DNA of 64,000 nucleotides from Cladorrhinum sp. PSN259 (taxonomy: Eukaryota; Ascomycota; Sordariomycetes; Sordariales; Podosporaceae), in contig MU867062.1 of the NCBI GenBank assembly GCA_033725935.1, positions 62,001 to 126,000 of the forward strand, given 5' to 3'. This document shows, piece by piece, positions 21,834-33,738 of the stretch. The notes under the pieces are model-generated. The model did no database searches, was not told the DNA's origin, and saw only the letters and a list, made by a program, of their open reading frames with translations. Position 1 is the stretch's first letter. Every line of letters begins with the position of its first letter. A program made the position numbers and the translations under genes.

Positions 21834-22572
21834 GCTGTATTCGGACGGATACGGCTTGGTTTCTCTCAGGTCCTTGGGCCGGGTCTTTGCCTGTCCATGG
21901 CGTCCTTGTCTTTTTGTAAAACGGACAAGTGGCCACGGTCCGGGGCTGCTGTAGCTTGTCTTTGTCGTGTCTCGTTGGCGGCTATGGAAACGGGCAGATT
22001 TATGGAATATGGATTTGGAGGTTGGGAATCTTGGAATCGAACATGCATGGAATTGACGCGCCCCAACCAATCGTGAATTGACAATTAGGCCTTCGTCACT
22101 GCACTCTCAAAAGGGTTGCATCAAAGCTTGCAGGGGCATGATGACAGCCCGGTTCAGGCAATCCCTGCCATGGTCACTGTGTCCTGTCTGAGATGTATAT
22201 TTAACGCGTAATTCTGTATTACATAATGTAATGTTTCGTTGAGCTTATTTTTTTAGTTCCCGCTGGAGCCCAGCTTCCCCCTTCCAAAATGCCGAGCTTG
22301 CATTGGTCAAGACTGCGGTCTCGATTTCAGGCTAAATGCATGGAACGAGGCTGCACCTTCTCTCCATCACTCTGTTCCCATGATGCATCTTTTGGAGGGG
22401 TAGATTTGACCTGCCCCGCCAAGTTGTGTATTATCCAGGAGGTTAACCTGTTCAGGGTTGACTGGCTGCTCTCCCTTTATAATGAACTCACTCCCACCCC
22501 ACGTTCTCATGAGCTGAGACGGAAAAAAAAAGTCAATCTCAATCCTGTATACCTTTAAGTAACACAAACACA
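21834..22572. other. Divergent promoter region SLP1 / D-xylulokinase
   Basis: No gene is supported. The region contains the palindrome ATTACAT-A-ATGTAAT at 22218-22232. Nearer the kinase gene it has an XlnR-type GGCTAAA (22330-22336) and CreA-type SYGGRG matches (22263-22268 on +, 22414-22419 on -). Confidence 0.65.
22330..22336 (+). promoter_or_regulatory. XlnR/Xyr1-type site upstream of D-xylulokinase
   Basis: GGCTAAA, the consensus bound by the xylanolytic activator XlnR, lies about 237 bp before the ATG of the D-xylulokinase gene. XlnR-family control of pentose catabolic genes is established in Aspergillus. The site here is a sequence match only. Confidence 0.45.
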
Positions 22573-24391
22573 ATGGCCGATAACGGTCCCCTTTACTTGG
22601 GTTTCGACCTGTCAACCCAACAGCTCAAAGGTACAAGATCAACGCATTCTGACTCTGCAACAAGATACTAACCTTGATTCAAGCAATTGTCGTTCAGTCC
22701 GACCTCTCTGTCGTCTCGTCAGCAAAAGTCGACTTTGACCAGGATTTTGGGACCAAGTACAACATCAAGAAGGGCGTCCTGGTCAACGAAGATGAGGGTG
22801 AGGTGTTTGCCCCAGTGGCTTTATGGCTCGAGTCTCTCGATCTCGTCCTACAGCGTCTTCAAGAACAAAACACACCCCTGAACAGGATTCGAGGTATCAG
22901 CGGCTCCTGCCAACAACATGGCAGTGTCTTCTGGAGCCGTGAGGCTGAACAACTTCTGGGTGCTCTTAGCTCAGATAAGGCACTCGTCGACCAGCTCACC
23001 GGTGCCTTTTCACATCCATATGCCCCAAATTGGCAGGATCACAGTACTCAGCATGAGTGTGATAATTTCGAGGAGACCATGCAGACGGCTGAGAGACTGG
23101 CACAAGTTACGGGCAGTTCAGCACACCATGTTAGTCGCCCCATTTTCGGGATTCATCCATCTTTCCTCTGCTAACACAAACACAGCGCTTCACTGGACCG
23201 CAAATAATGCGTCTCCGTCTGAAACTCCCATCAATGTACGAAGCCACCTCCCGCATCAGTCTCGTCTCCTCCTTCCTCGCCTCGCTCTTTCTCGGCACGG
23301 TAGCCCCAATGGATATCTCCGACGTCTGCGGCATGAACCTCTGGGACATTCCCGGCAACAACTGGTCAGAACCTCTCCTTGAGCTCGCTTCAGGAGGCTC
23401 CGCCGCTGAGCTCCGCGCAAAACTTGGCGAGGTTCGTCAAGATGGAGGCGGCAGCATGGGCAACATCAGCCCCTATTTCGTCTCCAAATACGGCTTCAGC
23501 CCTGAATGCGGAATCGCCCCTTTCACAGGTGACAATCCCGCCACCATCCTCGCTCTCCCTCTCCGGCCACTCGACGCAATCGTCAGCTTGGGAACCAGCA
23601 CGACATTTCTCATGATAACTCCAGTGTTTAAGCCCCACCCGAGTTATCACTTCTTTAACCACCCCACCACACCAGGCCAGTATATGTTTATGTTGTGCTA
23701 CAAGAATGGCGGATTGGCAAGGGAGAAGGTGAGGGATGTGCTTCCAAAGTCTACTTCTTCTGATCTTTGGGAGACATTTAACAAGAATGCGCTGGCTACG
23801 GCTCCGCTGGATATCAAGTCCGAGGCAGACAAGGCTAAGCTGGGGCTCTATTTCTACCTTCCCGAAATCGTCCCCAATATTCGCGCCGGTACGTGGAGGT
23901 ACGAATGCAACCCCGACGGAACTGGTCTCCAGGAATCTCAGTCTCAGTGGCCCGTTGAGAACGACGCAAGGGCAATCATTGAGTCCCAAGCGCTCTCCAT
24001 GCGTCTGCGCAGCCAGGAACTAGTTCACTCACCAGATGACGTCCTGCCTGCCCAGCCAAGACGTGTATATCTCGTCGGAGGCGGCTCGCTCAACCCAGCT
24101 ATCACCCAAGTGATTGGTGATGTTCTGGGAGGCGCTGAGGGAGTGTATAAGCTCGACGTAGGTAGCAACGCCTGTGCGCTGGGAGGAGCTTACAAGGCTG
24201 TTTGGGCGTTTGAGAGGACAAGCGAGAATGAGACATTTGATGAGTTGATTGGTAAGAGGTGGAAGGAGGAAGGGGCTATACAGAAGGTTGGTGAAGGGTA
24301 TAAGAAGGGCGTATTTGAACAGTATGGCAAAGTACTTGGGGCGTTTGAGGAGATGGAGGGGAGGATTTTGGAGGTTGCTAGGAATACGTGA
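22573..24391 (+). CDS. D-xylulose kinase (FGGY family)
   Basis: This enzyme phosphorylates D-xylulose to D-xylulose 5-phosphate with ATP, the last step linking D-xylose and L-arabinose catabolism to the pentose phosphate pathway in the cytosol. Three exons (22573-22630, 22684-23129, 23186-24391) give 569 aa, the usual size. The N-terminal FGGY domain opens with [12 protein letters not shown] and contains [15 protein letters not shown] and a RFTGPQIM segment at the exon 3 start. The C-terminal ATP-binding half includes [14 protein letters not shown] and [15 protein letters not shown]. The motif order and the fungal [17 protein letters not shown] stretch separate xylulokinase from glycerol kinase. 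The gene would be called xkiA in Aspergillus or XKS1 in yeast. The XlnR-type and CreA-type sites upstream fit induction by pentoses and glucose repression. Confidence 0.95.
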
Positions 24392-24810
24392 GACTTTTTA
24401 ATTTTTCTAAATGACCTTCTTTCAATTGGATTAGAAAGCATTCGTATTAAAGGCTTGGTAAAAAACCAATATGAAATTCGGTTTAAATATGTTAAAAGCT
24501 CAAATATATTGGTGTTGTGAAGCTGCATGCGCAAGTAATCAGACAGGGGCAGGTACATAAGCTCCTTATATTACGTCACTTACCCGCAAAGCTTCCATTT
24601 CACCACACTGTACCAATACACACCTGCTCCTCCTCAGCCACAACCAATCATGCTGACCACCATTCTAGTCTGCTGCAGGTAATTTTCTATACTAAACCAA
24701 CCAGCATGATCAATTCCCTTTTCCTTCCCTCCCGGATCTCGAACTCAAATGCTCATCAGTTAGAACAACCAATAATTATCACTCCAAAAAAAAATAACAA
24801 CCCCCACAAA
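24392..24810. other. Intergenic between D-xylulokinase and FUN14 genes
   Basis: This is an AT-rich 3' flank followed by the FUN14 promoter and 5' UTR. I see no gene or clear motif. Confidence 0.6.
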
Positions 24811-25519
24811 ATGGCCGCCTCAGCCCTCTTCACGCGCACCCTAGGACGAGGAGGTATCCGTAGCTCACCACTAAATCGAGCAATCGGCCTCGGTCTAACA
24901 TCCAGCACTTTACTCCTCTACGGAATCCACAACAACCAACGTCCCATGCGTTTGGACTACGCATCATCGTCACCTGCTTCACCTACTTCCCCCACAGTCA
25001 CTCAAGTAAACGGCTACGCAACAAAGCGAAAGGACCGCCTAGACCCTGATGTTATTCGTCAACTTTCAGGTGGTAGTTTATCCGGTAATTATTTACACTA
25101 CATACCATGCTCCCCTATTTCATAATCCTCCAAACTCATGAGAGAAAAAACAGGTTTCGTAGCGGGTCTCCTTGTTTCGTCCTTCTCCAAGACACTCGTT
25201 CTCCTGGGAGGAATAGCACTAGCCATACTTCAAGTAAGAATCAAGCCCCATTTTTATACCTGTTGAAAAAAGAAATATAATTTTTAATGTTACCTCACTA
25301 TTTGCTCTTTTCGGTTTCACAGGGCCAAAGAAATTAACATTCCATTTCTAGGTGACCTCCCACTACGCCCTTCGATACGGCGGCGTCAACCTCTCCCAGA
25401 AAATTCGGGAACGCGTCCCTAACACAACCTCCCGCATCCTAGCGGCCTTAAACCTTCACATGGCTTTCAAACTCTCCTTTGCCATAGCTTTTGCCTTGTC
25501 CGCCTTCATGTCCTTTTAA
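24811..25519 (+). CDS. FUN14-family mitochondrial outer-membrane protein
   Basis: This is a small membrane protein of the FUN14 family, which in animals (FUNDC1) is a mitophagy receptor of the mitochondrial outer membrane; its fungal role is poorly known. Three exons (24811-25084, 25154-25233, 25352-25519) give 173 aa. The N-terminal 25 residues are Arg/Ser/Ala-rich and followed by a short hydrophobic stretch (IGLGLTSSTLLLYGI). The conserved FUN14 core starts at LSGGSLSGFVAGLLVSSFSK, then a glycine-containing transmembrane helix (TLVLLGGIALAILQ) and a terminal helix (AALNLHMAFKLSFAIAFALS). No LC3-interacting motif is evident. The stop codon lies 4 bp from that of the convergent aminopeptidase P gene. 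Confidence 0.88.
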
Positions 25520-25523
25520 GTTT

Positions 25524-27748
25524 TTAGAAAGGCTCAGTCTCCCTCAACAACCAATTTTTGGCCAATTCATCATGGTTGAAGTACTGCAAAGTCTTGTTGC
25601 GAATCTCCTCATTTGACTTATTGAGCCACTCCTTCTCCTGAGGAGCCAACATTTCCACGTCAATCAGATTTCTGCAGTACGGCACCATAGTCACATGCTC
25701 AAACCCGAGGAACGGCTTATCCCCAAACGAGTACTGAGTCTTGACCTCCTTGACAATGGCCAGGTTTTCGATGCGGATGCCGTAGGCACCATCCTCGTAA
25801 AAGCCCGGTTCGATCGAAAGAACATTGCCCGCCGCAAGAGCTACATCAATATACTGCTTTCGAGTGCCGATACCGATAGGACCCTCGTGCACGTTCAGGA
25901 ATGATCCTACACCGTGGCCCGTGCCGTGTCTATAGTCAAGCCCACTTTTCTGGTTTTGGAAGGGATTACGTTAGTGGTGTGAAATTTTTGTTAGATAAAA
26001 GTGCAGACTTACCCAAAGAAATTGACGGGCAAGGGCGTCAATAGCGAAACCATTAGTTCCCTTGGGGAATACGGCTGTGTCAAGAGCAATGTTACCCTTG
26101 AGGACAAGAGTGTAGGCCTCCTTTTCTTGTGGTGTTGGGGTTCCAAAATGCAAGGTCCGGGTCACGTCTGTGGTTCCGTCGTAGTATTGAGCTCCAGAAT
26201 CGCAAAGATAGATTGCGTTTGGGTCGATGACTTTGCAGTCTCCCTTCTCTGGCTTATAATGAATGACGGCGGCGCTGAAACAATTAGTTGTTTGCCTCCT
26301 CAGTATTCAGAACATGAGAAGGGATACTCACTTTGGCCCTGTTGACGAGATCGTGTCAAATGACAGACCAACGAAAGCCTCACCTCCGGACCGAATCTGC
26401 TCCAGCTTATCGGCGGCCTGAACCTCGTCCAAGACAGCCTTCTTGTTGACCAGCTGATCTTCTAACCACGCGAAGAACTTGCTGAGTGCCGCACCATCTC
26501 GGATGTGGCACTTTCGCATGCCCTCCAGCTCAGTCTCATTCTTGATTGCCTTGGCGTCCCCAACTGGGCTTCTAATTTCATCGACGAACTTGTCACCACC
26601 CAGAGCTAACCACAAAGCCCATGAAGCCTTATTAGCGATGAGATGCTTCTTTGGTTTTTCAGCTGATGACTCCGTCTCAGCTATCTTTGCAAGGGCCTGG
26701 GTATCGATAAAGAGGTCGCTGTAGGGCTTGACTGAAATCTTATTCTCCTCGAGGTAGCTTTCGGCCTCGGGGGTAAGTTTGGTGGCATCGACATAGAGCG
26801 TTGCAGAATCCAGCGTTACTATCGCATAAGCAAAGAACACGGGGTTGAAGGCAATGTCGCTTCCACGGAGGTTGAAAAGCCAAGCAATGTCATCCAACAT
26901 GGACAAGACAAAGCTCAACCCCTTTTTCTTTTCAATCTCCTTACGAAGATCAGTAAGCTTTGTTTTGATGTCCTTCCCCGAGTACCTCTGATCCAAGGGG
27001 AAAATTGGGTTATTTGGGCGTGCGGGCCTCTCATCCCCCCAAACCATGTCTGCAAGGTTGTCCTTGACAGCTTCAAGACGAGCACCTCCGGCCTTAACGA
27101 TGCTCTCGTTGAGCTTCTCAGCAACTGAAGGTGATATAAGCGAGGGGTCGACACCAACGACCTTGCCGCCCTCGGATTGCTGCGACGCCCATTCCTGCCA
27201 GGTCGGCACATCTTGGAGACCGGTCTTTAGGAGGTGCCAGTTCGAATCCAATTGCTTGGCTGCTTGGTTGAAGTAACGTCCATCCGTTGCCAAAGCTGCC
27301 TTCTCAAGAGTAACCACGGCGGTTCCTGCAGATCCAGTGAAACCCGAGATGAAGGCACGGCGAGCATCGCATTCCGCGATGTATTCAGACGCGTGGCTGT
27401 CTTCGGATGGCACAACTGTGGGGTTCGAATGTTAGTGATGATGGACCTCGAGATATCTCAGCCTCGCCATGGCACAGTACCATAAATATCAACTTTCCTC
27501 TCCTTCATCAAAGACCGCAACGCGGCCAGCCGAGAAGTGGTGTTGACAGTCATGATTTCTTCAGCGAGTGATGCCCCAGAAACGGTGCTATTTGTTTGAA
27601 ATCCTCTCTTAGTTCGGAACAAACCGATAGGGGAGCTGCTGATATTAGCTTGGCGAGCTCTCGTTGAGAGAGCAGAGACGACTGAGGTTTGAAGACAAGA
27701 TAGTGACAATGCTGTAAACCTAGTAGGCAAGGTCCATATATGTCGCAT
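25524..27748 (-). CDS. AMPP: Xaa-Pro aminopeptidase P
   Basis: This M24B metallopeptidase removes N-terminal residues that precede proline, usually with two Mn2+ ions. Four exons (27748-27481, 27415-26332, 26274-26013, 25949-25524) give 679 aa. Two creatinase-type N-terminal domains begin at [24 protein letters not shown] and include [10 protein letters not shown] and [13 protein letters not shown]. The C-terminal pita-bread domain carries the metal ligands: the two Asp in [18 protein letters not shown], His in GTGHGVGS, and Glu in LSIEPGFYE and RIENLAIV. The ATG at 27748 yields an Arg/Ser/Thr-rich leader of about 65 residues that looks mitochondrial. A later in-frame ATG at 27553 (MTVNTTSRL) would give the common cytosolic form. 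The frame extends beyond 27748 only through a GTG. Confidence 0.93.
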
Positions 27749-28777
27749 GAGGGATGGAAACGGGGTTTTAATAAATAAAGTCACTGAGGAAAATCGGACG
27801 ACGAAAGGGAGGCCCTACAGCGACGATATGGGCAGGTGATTCGGGTGGGTATTTAGACGCGGGGGTACTCGAGAAAGTTGGAGGGGATCTGGATGCCCGG
27901 TTGAGCTGAGAGCTGCTTCAGGTTGCTTGCATCAGCTCCACTTAATTGTCCACTGAGCAGTGAGCTTCTTCCCTGAGCTCCTGCCACCCCGCGTTGCCAG
28001 CGGGGGTTAGTACCCCGCCATCAAGCAGGGGAGCTCCGTTCCCGTCAGGATGCGGCAGGAGCGTCTTCAAAAGTTTTTGGTATTATCAGACAAAGGCGTG
28101 AGGAGCGACGGTTGATAATGCCTATCCATAATCTGTATACTCTATTAAGTTTCAGGAATACAAATATAGCCATGACGAATGACAGCGAGCGGATAAGTAC
28201 ATGGCACATCTTGGTTTCACCAACACGGGAAAAAGCAGACATGTTGTGAGCTTCCCCAGTCAAAGATAATGAGGGGTTAAGGTACCCAGCGCACCAAAGC
28301 CAATATGACTGACTGCCATACCGATGGCCAATGAAATGACACCATTAAGAGAAATATACCGGATACATGAATTGCAGCTACTTTGAATTCGGATACAAGG
28401 ATAAGACCCAAATTGGCCCCGCAAGTGGATGGGTGCCTTGCAGGAGGATGGGACTGCACTGCTTCACCCCCATGCCAAAAACGAGAAATGCAGCCTAAGA
28501 AAGAACCGCTCTTCCAGGTTGACAATCGATTAAGAGATTTTTGGAACAAAAGATCCTTTCTCCAAGTTTGGTCAGAACAATAATCCTAAAATTCGATTCA
28601 CTTTACATCGAGAGTTTGATTCTGGCCATGAAACAGTAACGATAACGATTTATCTCTTGCCCAACCCGCCAACGGCAACCCGGCCTTCTCATTCACCCTC
28701 CAGTTGCAACACCAATTTTACGTGCACTTACAACTACAATATCAAAACAACAAACACGACAAAAAGGGGGGGCCACT
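27749..28777. other. Divergent promoter region AMPP / Kap122-like gene
   Basis: No gene is supported. Three CreA-type GCGGGG/CCCCGC hexamers cluster at 27987-28018, two of them forming an inverted repeat. Confidence 0.6.
28000..28018. promoter_or_regulatory. GCGGGG inverted repeat (possible C2H2 factor site)
   Basis: GCGGGG (28000-28005) and its reverse complement CCCCGC (28013-28018) face each other across 7 nt, with another CCCCGC at 27987-27992. All match SYGGRG, the CreA/Mig1 consensus. Function is unproven. Confidence 0.35.
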
Positions 28778-31700
28778 ATGGAACCACTACCCCTCCCGAC
28801 CACTCTTGACGAGGTCGTATCAGTAAGTTGCTGTACTGAACAGAACCACAAGATGTGATGTTTCGAAATAAGTAACTAATCTGATAATTACAGCTTATTC
28901 GAGAACTTTACCGACCCTACCAACCTGACGTGGCAAGGATCCAGGATGTGCTTCACCGGGTACAGAAATCCCAGGAGGGTTGGCGACTTGCTGAGACTCT
29001 CATATCTCATCGGGAAAACGAGATCCGATTTTTCGCCGCCCTTACATTAATGATCAAACTCAACCGGGACAGCGCCTCTTTGAGTGAGAATGATGCCAAG
29101 GGTCTTCTTGAGAGCATCATCAACTGGACTATTCAATCTTTGAATGATGGCGCCGGTTCAATAGTGACCAGGAAGCTTTGCTCCGCTCTTGTGACGTATT
29201 TCGTTCACTTTTCACACTTGTGGCCCAGCTGCGTCCGTCATTTTATTTATTGCCTAGATTTAGGCAGAGGAACTCAGGCCGATGCCGTGGATGATGCCCT
29301 TGCAACCAACCTTCTCGTCGAGAAGCTGAACCGCGAGAAATTAAGAGGGGCAGTGTGGTTTGCCATGACTCTTGTGGAGGAGGTGGGCAAAACAGATATG
29401 AATTCTGAAACTTAGTAAGGACCCCCAAAGTACATGGAAAAAATGTGCTTGCTAATCAAATGCCAGTTCCGAGTTACATGCCCGCCTTGTGAAGAACGGA
29501 GTTGATGTTGTATGCCTTCTCGCCCGCAGCCTTGCACCACCATCAGATAATTCAACCATTAAGACACAGGGAGACGCACTCAGTTGCTATCTGGTAAGTT
29601 TACCTCAAGTTTCAGAAACCCGACAGTGGCATGACCGAGTCACTAATCGAGATACAAGGCCTGGATCCTTTATGCCCAACGAGCTACTTCGAACACAGAC
29701 CTCCTGGTGACACCACTTCGGCAACTGGTAGACCTTGCCATGCAATGCTTCGCTGATGAGGAACTGCTTCATGCTACTGCCGAAGTTTTTAGCGACGTCC
29801 TCTCGAACTACTCCAGCTTCTTTACCGACGAGCACTACAACTCCATAGCAACACTTTTCGATAGCCAGTGGGCAGCCCAGCACTACCAACAACTTATACA
29901 AGGCAATCATGCAGAAGACGGCATTGCCTTTGGCTTGCTGATGCTAGCGTACGGTGATGCCAGAGTCCAGGACCTTATGAAGGCCACGGATGACCGGTCA
30001 AGAAGATTTATGGGGAGTCTTAGTGGACTCCTCGCTGCCAACGGGCACCTAGTGGGCGAGGATATGATCTTCGTGCCCGCGCTCGAGTTTTGGTTAACAT
30101 TTATTGAGACCATGATTGACAGTTCGTATTCTGATGGAATGACGGAGACGATGGTGTGGAAGCCGTTTGCTGAGGAGCATCTCAAGGCAGTTGTTATGAA
30201 CTGCTGGCGCAAGATCCAGTGGCCACCGGTCGAAGTTTTTGCGGACTGGGAGCTACAAGAACGGGTCAATTTCAGCGATGCGCGGAAGGATGTAGCTGAT
30301 ATGCTCCAGTCCGTCTTTACCTTGGAAGGTCTGAGCCTCATCTCTTATTTCACCAATCTCTTTCTCCAATCTCTGGCTGCTCAATCTTGGGCAGAGCTCG
30401 AGGCGACGGCCTTCTGCCTCAGCTCTCTTTCCGATTGCATTTCGGAGGATGAAAAGTATGATGGGGAGCTGAGCAAGGTCTTTGCTTCTGGTTTGTTTGA
30501 TCTCCTTGGCGAAGCTCAGGGGCCTATTCCTCTCCGGCTTCGGCAGACTGCGTTGTCATTGATTGAGAGGTATTGTGAGTACTTTGAGCGTCACTCAGAA
30601 TTTCTACCAAATGCTCTCAATCTGCTCTTTGCTGCGGTTGGCGATCCTGTTCTCGGAGGGCCAGCAGCGCGGTCTATTTCAACACTTTGCTCCTCGTGCC
30701 GGTCTATCCTCACCGGACAAGCTGGTGCGTTTATTAGCCACTATCAGACTATTCGTGACCGGCAGGTGCTGGACTCGTTGGCAGAGGAGAAGATTATTCT
30801 TGCTATCTCATCCGTCATTCAAAGCATCCCAAACGAAGATCAGCGATTACAAACATTCGAGGTGCTATACAGCGTAATGAAAAACGACCTCCAACTAGCT
30901 GTACAACTCAAGGCACAACCAGAGATACTAGACCTCTCCCATCCAGCATTCCTAAGGGGTCTCGATCCACCAAACCCCCAGCAACCCCCTAGCGCGGAAG
31001 AAATATCCGTTCAAATCGCCCTTCGGTCGATGAGGTGCCTCGCCAGCATGGCTAAAGGCATGCAAGATGTCAAGGAATACCCTGTCGACCTGGAGAGCGA
31101 CGGCCCTCAAGTTCGCCCTATCAGCAACAAGCTCTCTGCATTACAAACAGACATTATGAACGTTCTTTTTGAGGTCCAGAGAGCATTCAGCGCGACTGGT
31201 GAGGTAGTAGAAATCATTTGCAATATCTTTAGAGCAGGTTTCTCAGAGACCGAACCTGGACCGTTTGTTTTTCCTCCTTCTGTAATCACCGACTACTTCG
31301 TTCAACAACCGTTCGCTACCCCCAGAATGGGTACATTGCTCAGCACAGCGTGTTCCTTTGTTGGCTCCTTGTACAGAGGACCAAGGGTTTATGTGCCCAG
31401 TCAACTCGCTCGTCTCCTACCATGGGTCATTAATCTCTTACAGACCCTACAGTGTAAGTCTTACTCCGTTACCCTCTCCTCCCCAATCTACAACCCATTT
31501 TAATATTCTTATGTTGTGTAAAACAGCCCCAGAAAACGACACGGAAATCTCACAAAACGGCATCTGCTTCGTCGATAAAGTCATGGCGAAGTATCCCGAC
31601 GTCCTCTTCGCGCTCAACCCCTCCCAAAACCTAGAATACTTTTTTCTATTCACCATCAAAGTCCTTCAGGGTAAAGAACCACTGCCCAAAGCTGCGTCAG

Positions 31701-32086
31701 CAGACTTTTGGTCCAACTTTATTTCACTCAAACCAACCGACCCTACCCTCGCTACCACTGTATCAAGCGCCATGACCCATTTGGGGCCGCTCATTACGCA
31801 GACCTTGATCAGCAACATAGGAGGTAACGCTGCCAGGTCCGAGCTTGATAAACTGAGCGAGCCCTTGAAAAGGTTGGTGACGCAGCAGGTCGATGCGCAG
31901 CAGTGGCTGCAACAGGCGTTATCTGATGAGGCGGGGGTATTCCCCGCCGCGGAGAGGGTGTCCCCGAGTGAGAGGTATGCCTTTTTGAAGAAGGTAATTG
32001 GATTGAGAGGGGCCAGGCAGACGAATCAGGTGGTCAGGGATTTCTGGCTGTTATGTAGGGGACAGAATTTTGCGTATGTTTCTTAG
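28778..32086 (+). CDS. Importin-beta family karyopherin (Kap122 / importin-13-like)
   Basis: This is a nuclear transport receptor of the importin-beta superfamily. Yeast Kap122/Pdr6 imports TFIIA subunits, and animal importin-13 works in both directions. Five exons (28778-28822, 28894-29414, 29467-29593, 29659-31453, 31527-32086) give 1015 aa. The N-terminus (DEVVSLIRELYRP, then DVARIQDVLHRVQKSQEGWRL, then RFFAALTLMIKLNRD) has the Kap122-type layout of an IRELY motif, an IQ..L..VQKS helix and FFAALTL. The rest is helical HEAT-like sequence with an exportin-1-like domain. Exon 1 encodes only 15 residues. Exon 4 begins inside a helix at AWILYAQR, and its GTG codon at 29707 is internal, not a start. 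Subfamily assignment rests on N-terminal similarity recalled by eye. Confidence 0.85.
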
Positions 32087-32857
32087 GGAGAGGCACTTGG
32101 TTGGGAGAGGGGGAGAAGACCCTGGCTGTAACTTTTGGGACCTGTTTTTGGTGGCAGTAGTAATGCAGGTTAGGCGCGTTGGTGATGGTGATGGCACATT
32201 AGGAAGATGCAAATACGTTTTGCAAAAGGGGTTGTTGCATTTCAAGGTGGTGGAATCCGTGATTCCGGGGTTGAGGGTGGAGAGTGACGAAAGATGAGAG
32301 GCGGAACCCTGAAGCCGGAAAGTTGGTGGTGATTAGATCAACGACAACGTATCTTGCCTCTGCAGGAAAGGGATCGGGAGGCAAAGCAGGAGCCCAGAGG
32401 GTGTTGATGATGATAGAGAGGTAAACTGACCCCAATGGCTCTTCATAGCATCTGCTACTACATGTCACAGTTGTGTAGTCATTAATCAAGGTACAAGGGG
32501 AAAAGAGCATAGCATTAAACATCACATCACGTCACACAGCACGGAGTCATCATGTACAGTACGTTTATGCATGACCAAGGGAAACCGATTGGTTATTCCT
32601 AGATTACCGCAAGGCATTAGCTAGTACAAAATCAATCTCGGTAGTACGTTTTCTCATAAAAAGTCTTATTGCCTATCGAGATGATGAATAAATCAACCCT
32701 GAGAGTAAAGGAAGATGTAAAAGACCAAGGAGACTACCTCATTATCTTTCATATCCACTCCGGCTAGCGACCAAGATTTCCGCCAAATACACCCCCTACC
32801 TCTTTTGACAACCACTACCAGGCGTTGTCTGAGTGTTCCGTCACGGAGATGCCTGCC
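32087..32857. other. Convergent 3' intergenic region
   Basis: This is the 3' flank of the karyopherin (+) and of the GPI-protein gene (-). No gene or repeat is seen. Confidence 0.6.
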
Positions 32858-33738
32858 TTAAAAGCCGACAACAGCGCCGATAACAGCGACCATCATGACG
32901 ACGCAGTAGAAGACCTGCGAGCCGCGATTGCCGTTGCCATTGGCAGCAGAGACGATGGTCTGCGCGGGGTAGTTAACAGAAGCCGACGGGACACCGTAGG
33001 TGAAGGTGCCGTTGGCGGAGGGGCTGATGGTCCACGACGCAGTGCCGGTCGCGCCAATGCCGGTAACGAAGACAGAGGTGCCCTGCTGGGTAGCATCGGT
33101 GCTGGCCTCAGTGGTGGGCTCCGAGGCCGGAAGCCCGGTCGTAGTGGTTGTCGAAATTCCGTCCACAGTGCTGGTGAATGTATCAGGCAAGGTGCTAGTG
33201 GTCTCGACGGTGGTGAAGGGGACGTCGCCCTCGGTAGTCGAAGTGCAGCTGGAGGTAGTCTCTTCACCATCAACACTAGCTACGGTAGAGGTAATAGTGC
33301 CGGAAATAGTCACGGTAGTGGTCGAGGTTGCTACAGAGGGCGTAATGGTGTCGCTGATGATCGAGGCGCCGGTAACGGTAGTAACGGTTACGGTGACAGG
33401 AGCGACAGCGGAGCACTCAGGGGCACTGAGGTGAGGTGTGAGTTATGTGTTGATGGTGAACATTCAAGAAGAAACTTACCTGGTACCGGTCGTGAGGGTA
33501 GTGGAAGTGGGAGCCGAGGGGGTAGGCAGCTTGGTGGAGGAGTCGGTAGCGATGACGCCGACGTTGCCTAGGACTAGAGGAAGGTTAGTGAGGTTGCCCT
33601 TGTTGTATCTATAAGGTGAGTCCTTGACGAGAGAAGGCAGAAATGATACTTACTGGAGGGAACGATGAAGAGACGGAGGGCGATAGCCTTCAGACCCGTG
33701 GCGGCGCCGCCGTTGCGATTATTGGCTGTGAAAATCAT
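32858..33738 (-). CDS. Ser/Thr-rich probable GPI-anchored surface protein
   Basis: This is a likely secreted, cell-wall or membrane-anchored protein of unknown function. Three exons (33738-33654, 33573-33480, 33425-32858) give 248 aa. The N-terminus has a hydrophobic segment (LKAIALRLFIVPSILGNVGVIA), apparently a signal peptide that begins rather late (residue ~16). A Thr/Ser/Val-rich body follows (VTVTVTTVTG, TTTVTISGTITSTVASVDG, many TTT runs), suited to heavy O-glycosylation. It has few cysteines (CAPEC-like pair at the exon 3 start, SSCTST). The C-terminus is SQVFYCVVMMVAVIGAVVGF, a hydrophobic tail preceded by a small-residue/Asn-Gly region, as in GPI attachment signals. A probable 5' UTR intron lies upstream. 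I do not recognise a named family. Long antisense open frames here are shadows. Confidence 0.75.

Noticed and set aside
21834..22070. 79-codon N-terminal extension of SLP1
   Set aside because: The extension starts with TTG, has no ATG and would bury the signal peptide that follows ATG 21833.
32825..33571. 248-codon Gly/Ser/Arg-rich open frame on +
   Set aside because: It is the antisense shadow of the Thr/Ser-rich GPI-protein gene and has no ATG-anchored protein-like structure.
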